From Moniliophthora roreri (Eukaryota; Basidiomycota; Agaricomycetes; Agaricales; Marasmiaceae), in the NCBI GenBank assembly GCA_001466705.2, contig LATX02000211.1, positions 1,240,001-1,304,000 on the forward strand: DNA of 64,000 nucleotides. The letters are read 5' to 3'. Positions 22,067 through 32,442 of the stretch are shown one piece after another. Numbering within the stretch: the first letter of the stretch is position 1; every line of letters begins with the position of its first letter. The translations under genes and the position numbers were made by a program. The notes below the pieces were generated by a model. It did not search any database and was not told the origin of the DNA. It worked only from the letters and a program-made list of their open reading frames with translations.

Positions 22067-23440
22067 TCACACCACGTCAAAGTCGTGAAAGTCAAGACCC
22101 TCATCGAAGCCGTCCATGTCAGATTCAGACTATAGAGACCATATTGAGAATTCCTATGACATAATGAGGGAAGGACAAAGAAGAGGAGGCGATGTGGAAC
22201 TCACCCCAGTATACGGTGACTCGCTTTCTACCGACGAAGGAGTCAGGTATGAAATTCCGAACTCTCGCCTCAAAGTTAGTCCTGATCCTCTTCCCATACT
22301 GCGAGTTCGCACTCGGATCCGTCAAGTCAAAGTCTATCATGATCTCCGTGATAGCAGTGAACTTCTCTATAACCCGGATGATGAAAAGTTTCCAGCGATG
22401 ATCTTGTGAGAATTCATGAAGACTAGCCAGACATCGATCAACAACTGAAAACTAGTAAGGCTGTCTGCATGCAATGCCACGACAAAGTCGCACAACCACT
22501 GAAGGGCAGGTTCATCAGAGTCGACCTGCATACGCTGAATTGACACGCCTTTTAGCCCAGCCATAGAAGGAAAAGCTGAAGGGAGGGGGCCTGAGGGAAT
22601 AGTCACAGCCTATCATGCATATTAGATACCGACTCGTGATTGCAGTGTAGCACGCAAACTTACCATAAGGGTTCAGTCCAAAATACGTCAAGGTGGTAGC
22701 ATTCCTCTCGAGAAACTGGCACAGTTTAGGGAGAGTGAAAGATCCCTCGTCAATGGTGAGCGACTCAAGGTTGGAAGGAGTACGGCTGATCAAAGAATCA
22801 TCCAACATCCAATCGAAAACAGCAGTGTCAGAATGAATGGCCAAATATTGGAGTTGTGATACATGGAAATGAGAGTAGTCGGAGGGTTTTGTCATTTCAT
22901 TCACCATAGCGTGCGTAGAGATGTGGAGGCGGTTTATCCTACTGCCACAACAGCCTAGGAAGGATTTGAAGTGATTCGCATCCAAGAAAGTCGAGTAAAT
23001 CGCAACTTTGCGCAAAGAGGGAAAACACTGCAGAAAGTTTTGATCACTTTTGGTGTCACTTTGGTGACCAGCGTGCGCGAAAAGTTGTGGGGGTGTTTTC
23101 ATAGGAGTTCCTGTCCAGCTCCGTAACTGCAGGCATCACGGGGAGAGGAACAATCGCCAGCTGTGGATCCTCCGACGGTGCGAAATCTACGGCTCGAACG
23201 TAACGTGCAATTTCTGGTGAGGATTCCAAGAGGTCTGCCCAATGTGTAAAGTCACGTTTGGACTGAAATTTAGCTCTGGAAAAAACTCAGAGTTGAGGGC
23301 GAGAGGCTGCACGCCATGAACGGGATACACGACAATAACGCTAGACTTCCTGGTCATCTCCAGCATTCCATGATACGATCCGTGTCAAGATCTCTACTGG
23401 AAGGTGGAGTTCGGGATAAGGATTATGAGGTTTCGACAGG
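22067..23440 (-). pseudogene. F-box/LRR-like gene, probably pseudogenised by an early stop
   Basis: Translated 5' to 3' on the minus strand, the F-box-like start reads ELHLPVEILTRIVSWNAGD at about 23340-23420. Later blocks are SKRDFTHWADLLESSPEIA, the leucine-rich SFLGCCGSRINRLHISTHA, then PSNLESLTIDEGSFTLPKL and the tail FEARVRNFIPDSFVGRK. A stop sits inside the F-box: DDQEV*RYCRVSRSW, where the related fragment at 39.8 kb has Trp (TGG). A frame change is also needed near 22350 and near 23080; introns might explain these but not the TAG. The tail after a spliced junction ends DEGLDFHDFDVV with TGA at 22069-22067. Such proteins are usually SCF substrate adaptors expanded in Agaricomycetes. 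No ATG was identified. Confidence 0.6.
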
Positions 23441-23877
23441 TCTGTATATGCTAGATAAGTCTGGAAGTAGGGTCTTCATTCCCATGCGTTCGACCGACAT
23501 ACGGTCCCGCTAACGTGGGAGACAGTATTGGCTCTGGTTAGAGCTAGTCTCTTGTATAGGAAAGGGTGGGCGAGGGAGCGAGTGAGGGGTGATGGTAGTT
23601 GCAAAAGCGACGCATCCGCTTTTCCACGCGACTGACTTTCAGATCCAAGCCAACAGCATGCGCATGCATCAGCCGTTTTTGTCTTCAAGTCGGGTAATAA
23701 GTCGAAAAGCGCCGAAGATGATAGCAAATGTACGACCACGGGGCAGTTCACATCTAGACGATGCGAGCTCTGCTGCGTGTCGAGTGACGACTATATTTTA
23801 GAGGTGCATGGGATACATGGAGACAAGTATACAACACAAAAATAATTGCCCAGTATACCCAACACGAGTTTCGCAAA

Positions 23878-24501
23878 TCAGAGACGACGACCACGGCGAC
23901 CACCCTGAAAAGACAAATGAATACAAATCAAGGATAAGACAGCGGCCGTGGGTACCTTGCGCCTAGTTGAGTCAGTAGGAACGGGGGTGACGTCCTCGAT
24001 CCTACCAATGTTCATACCAGCACGAGCGAGGGCACGGAGGGCACTTTGTGCTCCAGGACCGGGAGTCTTGGTGCCAGTTCCTCCGGTAGCACGAAGCTTG
24101 ATGTGAAGAGCGGTGATTCCGACCTCACGGCAGCGAGCGGCAACATCCTGAGCAGCCAACATAGCAGCGTAAGGAGAGGACTCATCACGGTCAGCCTTGA
24201 CCTTCATTCCACCTGAACAAAGCGACATTAGTCCAAGTCAAACGATGTCTCGATACTCTGTTTGGACAAACCGGTGACACGAGAGATGGTTTCTTTCCCA
24301 GAAAGATCGGTGACATGGACAAAAGTATCATTGAAGGAGGCAAAGATGTGGGCAACACCAAACACTTTTTCACCCTCAGCTACCTGGGGACCGAGAGAAA
24401 CGGTGGTCTCTTCCTTTGGGGCCTTGACTTTCTTAGGAGGCTATATGAATCCAAGAGTTAATGAATGCAACAGATCAATACATGAACTTTGCTCTCACCA
24501 T
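23878..24501 (-). CDS. RPS14: 40S ribosomal protein S14 (uS11)
   Basis: Small-subunit platform protein. The two main coding exons read [19 protein letters not shown] and [19 protein letters not shown], then [19 protein letters not shown] and [18 protein letters not shown], ending GGRRGRRL with TGA at 23880-23878. The N-terminal block [19 protein letters not shown] begins directly after an acceptor. The only fitting start is ATG at 24501-24499, which sits immediately before a GTGAGA donor. The first coding exon is therefore the ATG alone. About 150 aa, as expected. Near identity of the core to other eukaryotic uS11 proteins makes the call secure. Confidence 0.96.
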
Positions 24502-25062
24502 TTTCTGGCAGGGTTTTCGGCGTGTCAACGATATATCGAGGACAGAAATTCTGTATTGTGTTGTTGACCAGTCTTTATCAACATCGTGTAACGTAAATAC
24601 TAGTAAAGCAGTAGGACGGCGTCTGCCGAACTTTCGCTGGACCCAAGTCCTCAAGCTACTTACGACTTTGAGATCTGAATGAGTGTCTCTTCTACTTATT
24701 CTGGCTTTACTGCGGCCCAATTTTCTGGGATTTTTGAAGCTAGGTAGGCTCAGTGCTCACGATTCTATACTTGCTTTGACGTCTGTACCATCACCGGCTC
24801 GGCACTGAATACGCTAGTTGCTAGTTGCGCTTTGGCGAACGTAGGCTTCTCTCATGACATTGTCATTCGACTGACTTTATCGCATCGTCATAGTTTCTTC
24901 CTTTGGTTGCGTCAGATAACCAGATGCCAGTCGAACACGTTTCCAATCTGCAATCATAGCAAGCATCGTCACAGGTACGTGTATTGAGAAGCTGCTATCA
25001 TTACATGTATTTATACATCCTTTTGTCCGAGTATAATGTATCCAGTCATAGACGGTATATGT
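24502..25062. other. Spacer: RPS14 leader/promoter and epimerase 3' flank
   Basis: About 560 bp. The left part should be the RPS14 5' UTR and promoter; the right part is the 3' flank of the epimerase gene. Only frames under 105 codons are open. No repeat or RNA gene is seen. Confidence 0.5.
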
Positions 25063-26087
25063 TTAAATAAAACCGTCCTTGTGCACCCATCCTAGAAGGC
25101 GCTCAGCCTTGCTGCAATCAAAGAATCCCTTATTTCCACTGATCTCAAAGCCTTCCTTGATAGGAACATCGGGCCAATACTCTGCCTTCAAAGCATCTGA
25201 ATGTTCTCCATATGCCAGCGTCGGAGCAGCGATGAAGAATGGTTCATGGCCTGACCACTTACCACTATCTTCAGTGACGGCCAACAGGAAGGCGTCTGCT
25301 CCCGAGTCTTCGTGCACATAACCCCATAAATCATTTTTGCGCTTGCTATCCTCAAGCGCGGCGGCCAGCTTGGGGTCTGGAAGAGACCAGTGCAGACGCA
25401 TGCTAGCGATGCTCATGTCGGGGTAACGTCGCACAATGGAATCAGCTTGTGCTTCGCAGATTCTGGGTATGGGTTGTCCAGGATCTGAACATACAGTAGG
25501 TATGCTTGACACTCACACTTTGGACAAACCATAAGGCTCATCAGGTTGGCACGGATGCTGCTCATCGATAGGGAAATAGTGAAACTTGGGTCCTAGGCTA
25601 TAGACCATTGTAACCACGTTGACACTGGATGCCTGCGCCACACGAGTAATGTGAAGCTCGGCAGCGGCCCTCAGCACGTTATAGCTGACCACGACGTTCC
25701 TATTTTCAATGTCGAATTCATCTATGAACCGAAAAGGCAGATAAACATACGTGTTATGAGTGTTAACGACGTAATCTGTCGGGTTGGGACAACCTATGGA
25801 AAGCCTAAGGAATTAGTCATGCCAGTACCGAGCAATTGCAGAATGAGTTGGTAGAGACCTGCGAGATGGATAATGGCTTCGCAACCCTGCAAAGCTGCCA
25901 GGGTGTCTTGGTAACTCCGGAGATCGACAGACTTGTAATCAAAGCTGGATTTCAACCCTTCAGCATCAGGAGGTAGGTTGCTCGTCGGTCCAATGTCAAT
26001 TCCAAGGACTAGATGGTTTTGCTTGAGAGCCAAGGCCACAACCCGTTTTCCAACGGAGCCATTGCTTCCAGTTATCGCGATCTTCAT
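25063..26087 (-). CDS. NAD-dependent epimerase/dehydratase (extended SDR family)
   Basis: Rossmann-fold nucleotide-sugar or related epimerase; the exact substrate is unknown. The N-terminus MKIAITGSNGSVGKRVVAL has the GxxGxxG dinucleotide-binding loop. LVLGIDIGP ends beta-2 with the Asp that usually selects NAD. Then come DLRSYQDTLAALQGCEAII, HLAG, SSVNVVTMVY and the catalytic-type PYGLSK (YxxxK). The last exon carries RRYPDMSIASMRLHW and an unusual AFLLAVTEDSGKWSG, then ends CSKAERLLGWVHKDGFI, a typical SDR C-terminus. Four or more introns occur, and the length is about 300 aa. It lies 134 bp from the divergent 5-phosphatase start. Confidence 0.85.
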
Positions 26088-26221
26088 GGCGGTTGCTGAT
26101 CAAAATTGGAAACTGGTCCGTGCGCAGTTTGGTACTGACAAGTGTGACATTGCGACGATTTGGTCTCATTGATTTTGCACCTCGACCACTATGCCTTTCT
26201 AAACTGCTCTAACAGCTCCCA

Positions 26222-29200
26222 ATGTCGACAGAACCCCCTTCCGAAATACCCCAGAGACCCCAATTGACCTTGCAGACCAGACAATCAAGTCCGTCTCCGG
26301 ATTTACACTCAATTATCGCACCCTCTCGCTGATACCTATTTGTTTCAAGGTCAACAGACGGTCTTTGCACGATTACAGGGTCTCTTTCATGATTCCCCGT
26401 CCGGAAATTCTGGTCTATTAACACCCAATGAATCCGAATCGAATGAGAGGCCAGCGCGACCCACACCTGCTCCAAACCTTCCTAAATTTCTCAAGATCAG
26501 GCTCCTGACTTGGAATATGCATGATTCGGTTCCCAAGGTGCGTTATGAATATCTGACATATCACAAGTATCTAAGGCTCAACCTCTACCTATAAGGGAGA
26601 TTTAGAAGAGCTCTTTGGAAAAGTTCCCTTCTACACTCCTCCATCTACACCTCCCATATCCATTCCACAATTTACTGCGGATACCAACCACCCATATCAT
26701 TTAATCGTAGTGTACGTTCTGTGCTATGCATTACGTTGTTGATCATCAGTTGACTTGCTATCCTTTGCAGTGCAGGACAAGAATGCCCGTCGACGTCTGG
26801 TAAGAGCGCTCAAAGAAGTCGAATTGCACACACAAATTCAAATTCCTTCCCAGTTTTACCCTCAGGACTTGGAGCAGGCTTTAGACTATACGAGAAGGAA
26901 AAGGACAAGGATAAAGACAAGGACAAGGACAAGGACAAGGACAAGGACAAGGACAAGGATAAAGATGACAAGGATAGGGACGCCCGATCTTCCAAACATA
27001 GCCATCGAGAAGAAATTATCAAACCCAAAAAGAGCCACGACGACCTCCTTTACGATAGCCCTCCCAGCGGTTGGACATCCATGATTGAAGACAGGCTATG
27101 TCACGGGGGATACGCAACCCGAGCATTCACGCCTTCAACGTCTGATATCAGCATTCCAAAACCTCTGTCGCCACGTTTACAACCCAAAGAACCCAAGCGA
27201 GGTCCTTATCAACTGCTATGCAAGGAACGGTTATTGGGGATATATCTTGCCATCTACATTCATCGTGATTTACGACAATTTGTGCGGGGTAAGTACGGGT
27301 TACATATGTCGTCATTCGGAAGGGTATCGACTAGCTCTGATCCATGTAGGGACGTCAAAATCTTCTGTCACTGCCGGGCTATTGGGTGGTAGATGGGGGA
27401 ATAAAGGAGGTGTCGGCATCAGTGCTAATATTGACGGCAAGACTTTTTTGTTCGTCAATTGTCACTTGGCTGGTAAGTACGAGAGATCATCATTCTTCTT
27501 GCTGATGCCAACTCGTACTACAGCACAAATAGAAAAGGCCAACCTTAACGACAGACTCAACAATTTCAACAAGATTAAGGTCGAGATTTTTTCAAAATCA
27601 CTTGCACCTAGTACTGACTGTCACGTCGTTGTAGGCAGAGCTTGCAGTCGATGACTTTTTGTCAAATGATGATTCGAGGGTCATGTCGGAAGGTTTGTGC
27701 AATTCACTCGACGTCTCGACCTCAATCTGAACCCCGATTCCAGATTTAACAGACAAGTTTGACTATACTTTTGTCTTTGGAGATCTCAATTTCCGTTTGG
27801 ATATCTCAAGATTGCATGCGGATTGGCTTATATCTAGACAGGGTGCGTACACGTATCCACTCAGGTTCATAGCGCTTGACCAGGGCTATAGACTATGCAC
27901 AAGCACTCGCCTTCGATCAATTAAGAAATCTCATGCTAAACGGCCGGGCCTTTGTCGGTTTTCACGAAGCCCCGATCAATTTTCCTCCTACATTCAAATA
28001 CGACGTTCTCCGTACATTGAAGGGCTCCAAACGACGGAGATGGAGATCGGAGCGAGCGCAACGGTTGACTGAAGTATCGGAAAAGGAGCTTGCAGATGCT
28101 GCTGAAGTAGAGGATTGCGACAAATCAAGTGACGAAGGGGAAGGGGAGGTAGAAGGAGAAGCAGAGGTCGCTTCCGTAGCGTCATCCATGTGGACATCGA
28201 CACATTCACGTCAGCCAACAGGAGAACGCGATCAGGAGGAGGGATATTTCCGTGCCCCGGTGTTGTCAAGGAGTCCGAGTAGCAAGTTGTCGATATCGGT
28301 GGCCGCCCAAAAGGCCAAAACGAAATGGATGGCGTTACTTAGTCCTGCATCTGTACCTGCCAGTCCTACGAAATGGTTACGATCCCGGTCGAGTCTTGTT
28401 GAAGGGTTGGCGCAGAAGAATCATAGACCTAATCGGTCTGTGGAAGTGCTTCAAACGGAGAGCAGTGAAGGAGGCAGTCCGGATCCATCAAATGACATTG
28501 GTCCTCTAAAGCCACCACCTCCTTTGGGACGAGTCAGCTCGACGAAATCCAGTGCAAACACGCATAGCGACGACGAGGATGACGAAGACAAAGCTGTCTA
28601 TGACACGTCTTCAAAGAAACGTGTTCCCAGTTGGTGTGATCGTATATTATGGAAATCCACTGTCGAACCTGACCCAGAACCACCCAACGACATGGATGAC
28701 TATGATACATCCTCACGACCTCGTACACGCGTGGGTCAGTTTTTCGCCAATGCATTCCGTCCTCTTACAAATCGGTCACGGAGAGAATCCATGGCGTCCA
28801 TATCTACTTCTGCTGCTTCCGGTTCCTCGTCAACACCTATACCCTCCACCGACTCCCCACTACCCTCACCCGACTTGCTAGAGAGCATTCTACCTTTTTC
28901 GAGATTCGTCTATCCTGACACAAGACCCCAATCGTCGAGGTCAATGGAGCACCTCCCCGAGCCCAATCTGCCAGCAGCTGGGGAAACTCCATTGACACCC
29001 TCTGACAAAAGACGACCACGCTCATCTTCAGGGGCACACAACATGTTTACATTGGACACACCAAGATGGAAATTCTTACCTTCATTTCTTACACACAATT
29101 CCACTGGGAGTACGGCTTCTGCGTCAGAGGTTTCTTCTGTGACGTCCAAACCGTTGCCGCGTAAAGGAGATGTAGTGTGTCTAGATTACAAAGCACTGGA

Positions 29201-29276
29201 CGATAAAGGGATGAGGAGGCTTGAAGGGAGGAGTGATCATCGACCTGTTATTGGGTCGTACGCGGTGTACATCTGA
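26222..29276 (+). CDS. Inositol polyphosphate 5-phosphatase with low-complexity inserts
   Basis: Phosphoinositide 5-phosphatase of the INPP5/synaptojanin type. Catalytic motifs are spread over many exons: LLTWNMHD, VAGQECPS, LLCKERLLGIYLAIYIHRD, SVTAGLLGGRWGNKGGVGI, FVNCHLAA, FVFGDLNFRLD, RVPSWCDRILWKS and SDHRPVIGSYAV. Three inserts interrupt the domain. One is a (Lys-Asp)n tract encoded by a GACAAG microsatellite at about 26895-26970. The second is a Ser/Glu-rich block of about 200 aa before the CDRI motif. The third is a Pro/Ser block of about 190 aa before SDHRP. The start is uncertain: ATG 26222 needs a 61-nt intron beginning GTCCGT to enter the downstream frame. Total is roughly 850 aa. 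No Sac1 domain is seen. Confidence 0.88.
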
Positions 29277-29427
29277 GATGCTGGTGGTGGTGCTTACTGG
29301 ACATTTGACACACTTATCTTATACCTTGTACGCTAGATGAAATCTTTATTACTTACGGTACTAGTTGTAATACGAACTGCATGCGGTCTATTATTCGAAA
29401 TACACAAAGTACAAGAAAGCTGTCGCC

Positions 29428-31116
29428 CTATACTCTCTTGTAAAACAACATGTACGCACACCTTGATGCAGCGTCGTCCCTCTCAAAGGCGGCCGAGGCG
29501 AACACATCTGCATGTTGGATATCGGAAACGAGTTGGTCGTCTATACGGATCCAGCCTTGGCCTGGTTGTTGTTCTTTCGCGGGGAAACGATTTGTATGGA
29601 GGACGTCGAGGGTGTAGTGGCCACCAGAGGCGGAGATGCCATGGTGGTAAATGACACCGAAGAGTTTGTAGCGTGTTGAACGGTGGCGAGACTTTGCTGT
29701 GGGTGACAAAACGTCTAGAAGCGGGGTTAGTGGCGAAAGGGTTGTCTTTTAAAAAAAAAATTTGTGGTGCAGCGCACCTCCACTAATAACCAACTCTTCT
29801 CCAAATGTGATTTGTTTGGAGACTTTCATGACGCCGCCGACAGTAACGTCGTAACAAAATCTCTTTAGATGAACGACCAGGACTGGAGGTAACGCGTCGA
29901 TTAAGACTTGCTGGCTAGCCTCTATGGTACTTCCTCGTACATCCATTTGAACTGGCTGTGGATGTGATATATGGGAAATGGCGTCTTGGATGGTATGAAT
30001 ATCATCTGGTTGAATGTCGAGGCGAAGAGACCGCCAATCTTCTATGATGACTGAGTCTCTTTGACCTGGAGCGCGTAGAGTTGAACGAAATTTTCCACCG
30101 AATAAGCGAGAAATGGGAGAATGAAGGGATTTTATCGTTCTAGTAACGACTGTTCTATTCTTCTTGCCCACTTCTAACCATCCATCGCCCACTGGCCGTT
30201 CTTGTTCAGTGTGTTGTTCCATGACTGTAGGTTTCGCCGTCGTCGTCGCTGCTGTCGTCGTCGTCTTGTCATCACCCAATGCCAACAACTCTTCTTCCAG
30301 TGTATCCAGATAAAATCCCAAAAACTCTTCTGCATCCTCTTGTCCTTGTCCCTGTCCTATTACTCCTCCTCCTACTAGTCCATCAAATCGTTTCTTGGTC
30401 CTCAGTGCGTCATACACATAAGTCGGTATAAACGCCTCTGCTTCTTCTGCTTCGTCCCATTCTTCGTCTTCCTTTTCTACAGCGCGTTCTTTTCCTTTTC
30501 TACGATCCTCCATAGGCAAAAAATCACGAATGAAATCAGCCGTCGCTCTTGCCAGTGCATGTTCCCCTTCCCCCTCTGGTAGCAACTCTCCCAGCTGTAT
30601 AAACATATTCCAAAATGGTTCGCAGTAGAGTAGCACTTGTAAAACAGAGTTTGCAAAACACATGTTGCCTGTATTCGTAAGCCCTCGAGGATGTACTCGA
30701 ATGGGTGTTTGAGGTGGGTCATTTTTAAGTAGAGAAGTGAGGGCGGCTTTTTTTGAAGGGGAAATGGTGGGAGTGAGTGAGGATGCTGGAACGGAGAAGC
30801 CGACTATGGATGAGGTAGGGAGTTGATTTTTTCTACTGCCTGGTGAGGGTTGTAAAAGGGAAGCCCATGATTTTTTCTGTGGAGGAGGAGGGGAGACGGG
30901 GGGTGTAGGAGTAGGATCTGGCTCTGGTTCTGATTCTGGTTCTGGAGTGGGTGTACGCGTAGGCTCTGGGGACGGAGGTGGAGTTTGATCTGAGAGAGCA
31001 TACTGGTAGATATGTGGTGGAGGGTTTGTTCTAGGTGAAATGATGAGTGCTGGGGCATTTGTAGGATCCCTGGGGCGTCTGGACCATACTGCCCAGTGGG
31101 AAGACGGCGAAGACAT
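29428..31116 (-). CDS. Ubiquitin carboxyl-terminal hydrolase, Ubp3/USP10-like
   Basis: Cysteine deubiquitinase. The N-terminal about 130 residues are Pro/Glu/Ser-rich and look disordered. The Cys box is HPRGLTNTGNMCFANSVLQ with catalytic Cys in NMCF; the wording and following LLYCEPFWNM resemble USP10/Ubp3. A helical insert rich in Glu and GQGQGQEDAEEFLGFYLDT follows. The His box is split by a 64-nt intron (about 29714-29777); the last exon starts DVLSPTAKSR and carries GVIYHHGISASGGHYTLDV (catalytic His) and ends AYMLFYKRV. Length is about 540 aa. Poly-Thr/Ala lies before the zinc-less finger region. I chose ATG 31116; upstream in-frame ATGs overlap the divergent GPN2 gene. USP10/Ubp3 assignment is inferred. 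Confidence 0.85.
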
Positions 31117-31165
31117 GCAAACTACTGCAAGTCGCCTGCAAGTTGCCAAACTCGGACTTTCTCTC

Positions 31166-32355
31166 ATGCCATTTGGTGAACTCGTCTGCGGTGCTCCAGG
31201 CAGCGGCAAATCCACTTACTGCTATGGAAAACATCAGCTATTCACTGCTTTAAATCGACCCATTTCAATCGTCAATCTCGACCCAGCAAACGAAAATATC
31301 CCTTATCCTTGTGCAATCGACATATCGTCTCTGGTAACCCTCAAAAATGTCATGGACGAACACGGTCTAGGTCCAAATGGTGGCATGCTCTATTGTTTAG
31401 AGTATCTGCAAGTCAACTATGACTGGCTCGAGGATCGTTTGAAGGAACTGGGTCCAGATGCTTATGTGCTCTTTGATCTACCAGGCCAGGTCGAACTGAG
31501 CACGAATCATGACAGTGTCAAGAGAATTGTAGAAAATCTGGCCAAAAGTGGTTTTCGGGTGAGCACAACGCTTGCAAAAGTATCACCAGTCCTTACCTTG
31601 TTCATCATCGTGGTAATAGCTAGCTGCTGTCCATCTCTGCGACGCTCACTATGTCACCGACGCGTCAAAGTACATTTCTGTACTCCTTCTCTCGCTAAGA
31701 ACCATGCTCCATCTCGAGTTACCGCATATCAATGTCCTATCCAAGATTGATCTCCTAAAGCAATACGGAGAGCTAGGTCGGTATGATTTAAATTCCTACT
31801 CGCACTTTTACCCACATATCCTCCTCCAGACTTTAACCTCGACTTTTACACCGAAGTACAAGACCTATCATACCTCGAAAACTCCTTATCCGCATCTTCT
31901 CCACGCTTTGCCGCTCTCAACATGGCCATCATTTCATTAATCGAAGATTTCTCACTCGTTGGCTTTGAGACACTGGCGGTCGAGGTTTGTATCTCTGCGT
32001 CCTGAACTATACTAGTCACTGATTCCTTCCTCAGGACAAGGACTCGATGCTCCACCTCACTCGCGCCATCGACCGCGCAACAGGTTACGTCTATGTCCCT
32101 CCACGAAATTCTCAAGCGCCTCCGGAAACAATAGACACATCCGCCGACGCACCTTCTGCTGCTCAACCCAATAGTTACGCGCTATTTTCCAGCGCAGCAG
32201 GTCCTATGATCGGTCCACGCAGCGATGTAAGAGACGTACAAGAACGTTGGATCGACGCAAGAGAAGAGTATGATGCGTATGAAAAGAGACAGTGGAGACG
32301 CGAAGGGGAGATTCTGAGAGACGAGGCTGCGCGTCGCAATCACAATGGAAGCTAG
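31166..32355 (+). CDS. GPN2: GPN-loop GTPase 2
   Basis: GPN-loop GTPase implicated with Gpn1/Gpn3 in RNA polymerase II assembly and import. The start [19 protein letters not shown] contains the P-loop GAPGSGKS. It is followed by [19 protein letters not shown], the GPN insert [17 protein letters not shown], and the DxxG-type [17 protein letters not shown]. Exon 2 carries [19 protein letters not shown] with NKxD-like SKID. Later exons give [19 protein letters not shown] and a charged C-terminus, [16 protein letters not shown]. Length is about 350 aa, close to GPN2. The start is 49 bp from the deubiquitinase start, and the stop is 87 bp from TPS1. Confidence 0.93.
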
Positions 32356-32442
32356 TATACAACATACATAAGATAGATAAAAAATCGTGTCTAATCCAGT
32401 CCGAAATAATCTTTGAAGAGTCGTTTGTACTCTATGTACCCT

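Noticed and set aside
22116..22409. 97-codon plus-strand gene inside the F-box tandem region
   Set aside because: It lies opposite the well-matched minus-strand tail of the F-box/LRR family and shows no family of its own.
27085..27654. A separate short gene starting at 27085
   Set aside because: Its residues are the central exons of the 5-phosphatase with intron read-through; the family motifs continue on both sides.
29749..31215. Deubiquitinase start at 31215, giving a longer N-terminus
   Set aside because: It would run into the GPN2 coding region, and the extra residues are the antisense of the GPN2 N-terminus; ATG 31116 leaves both genes intact.
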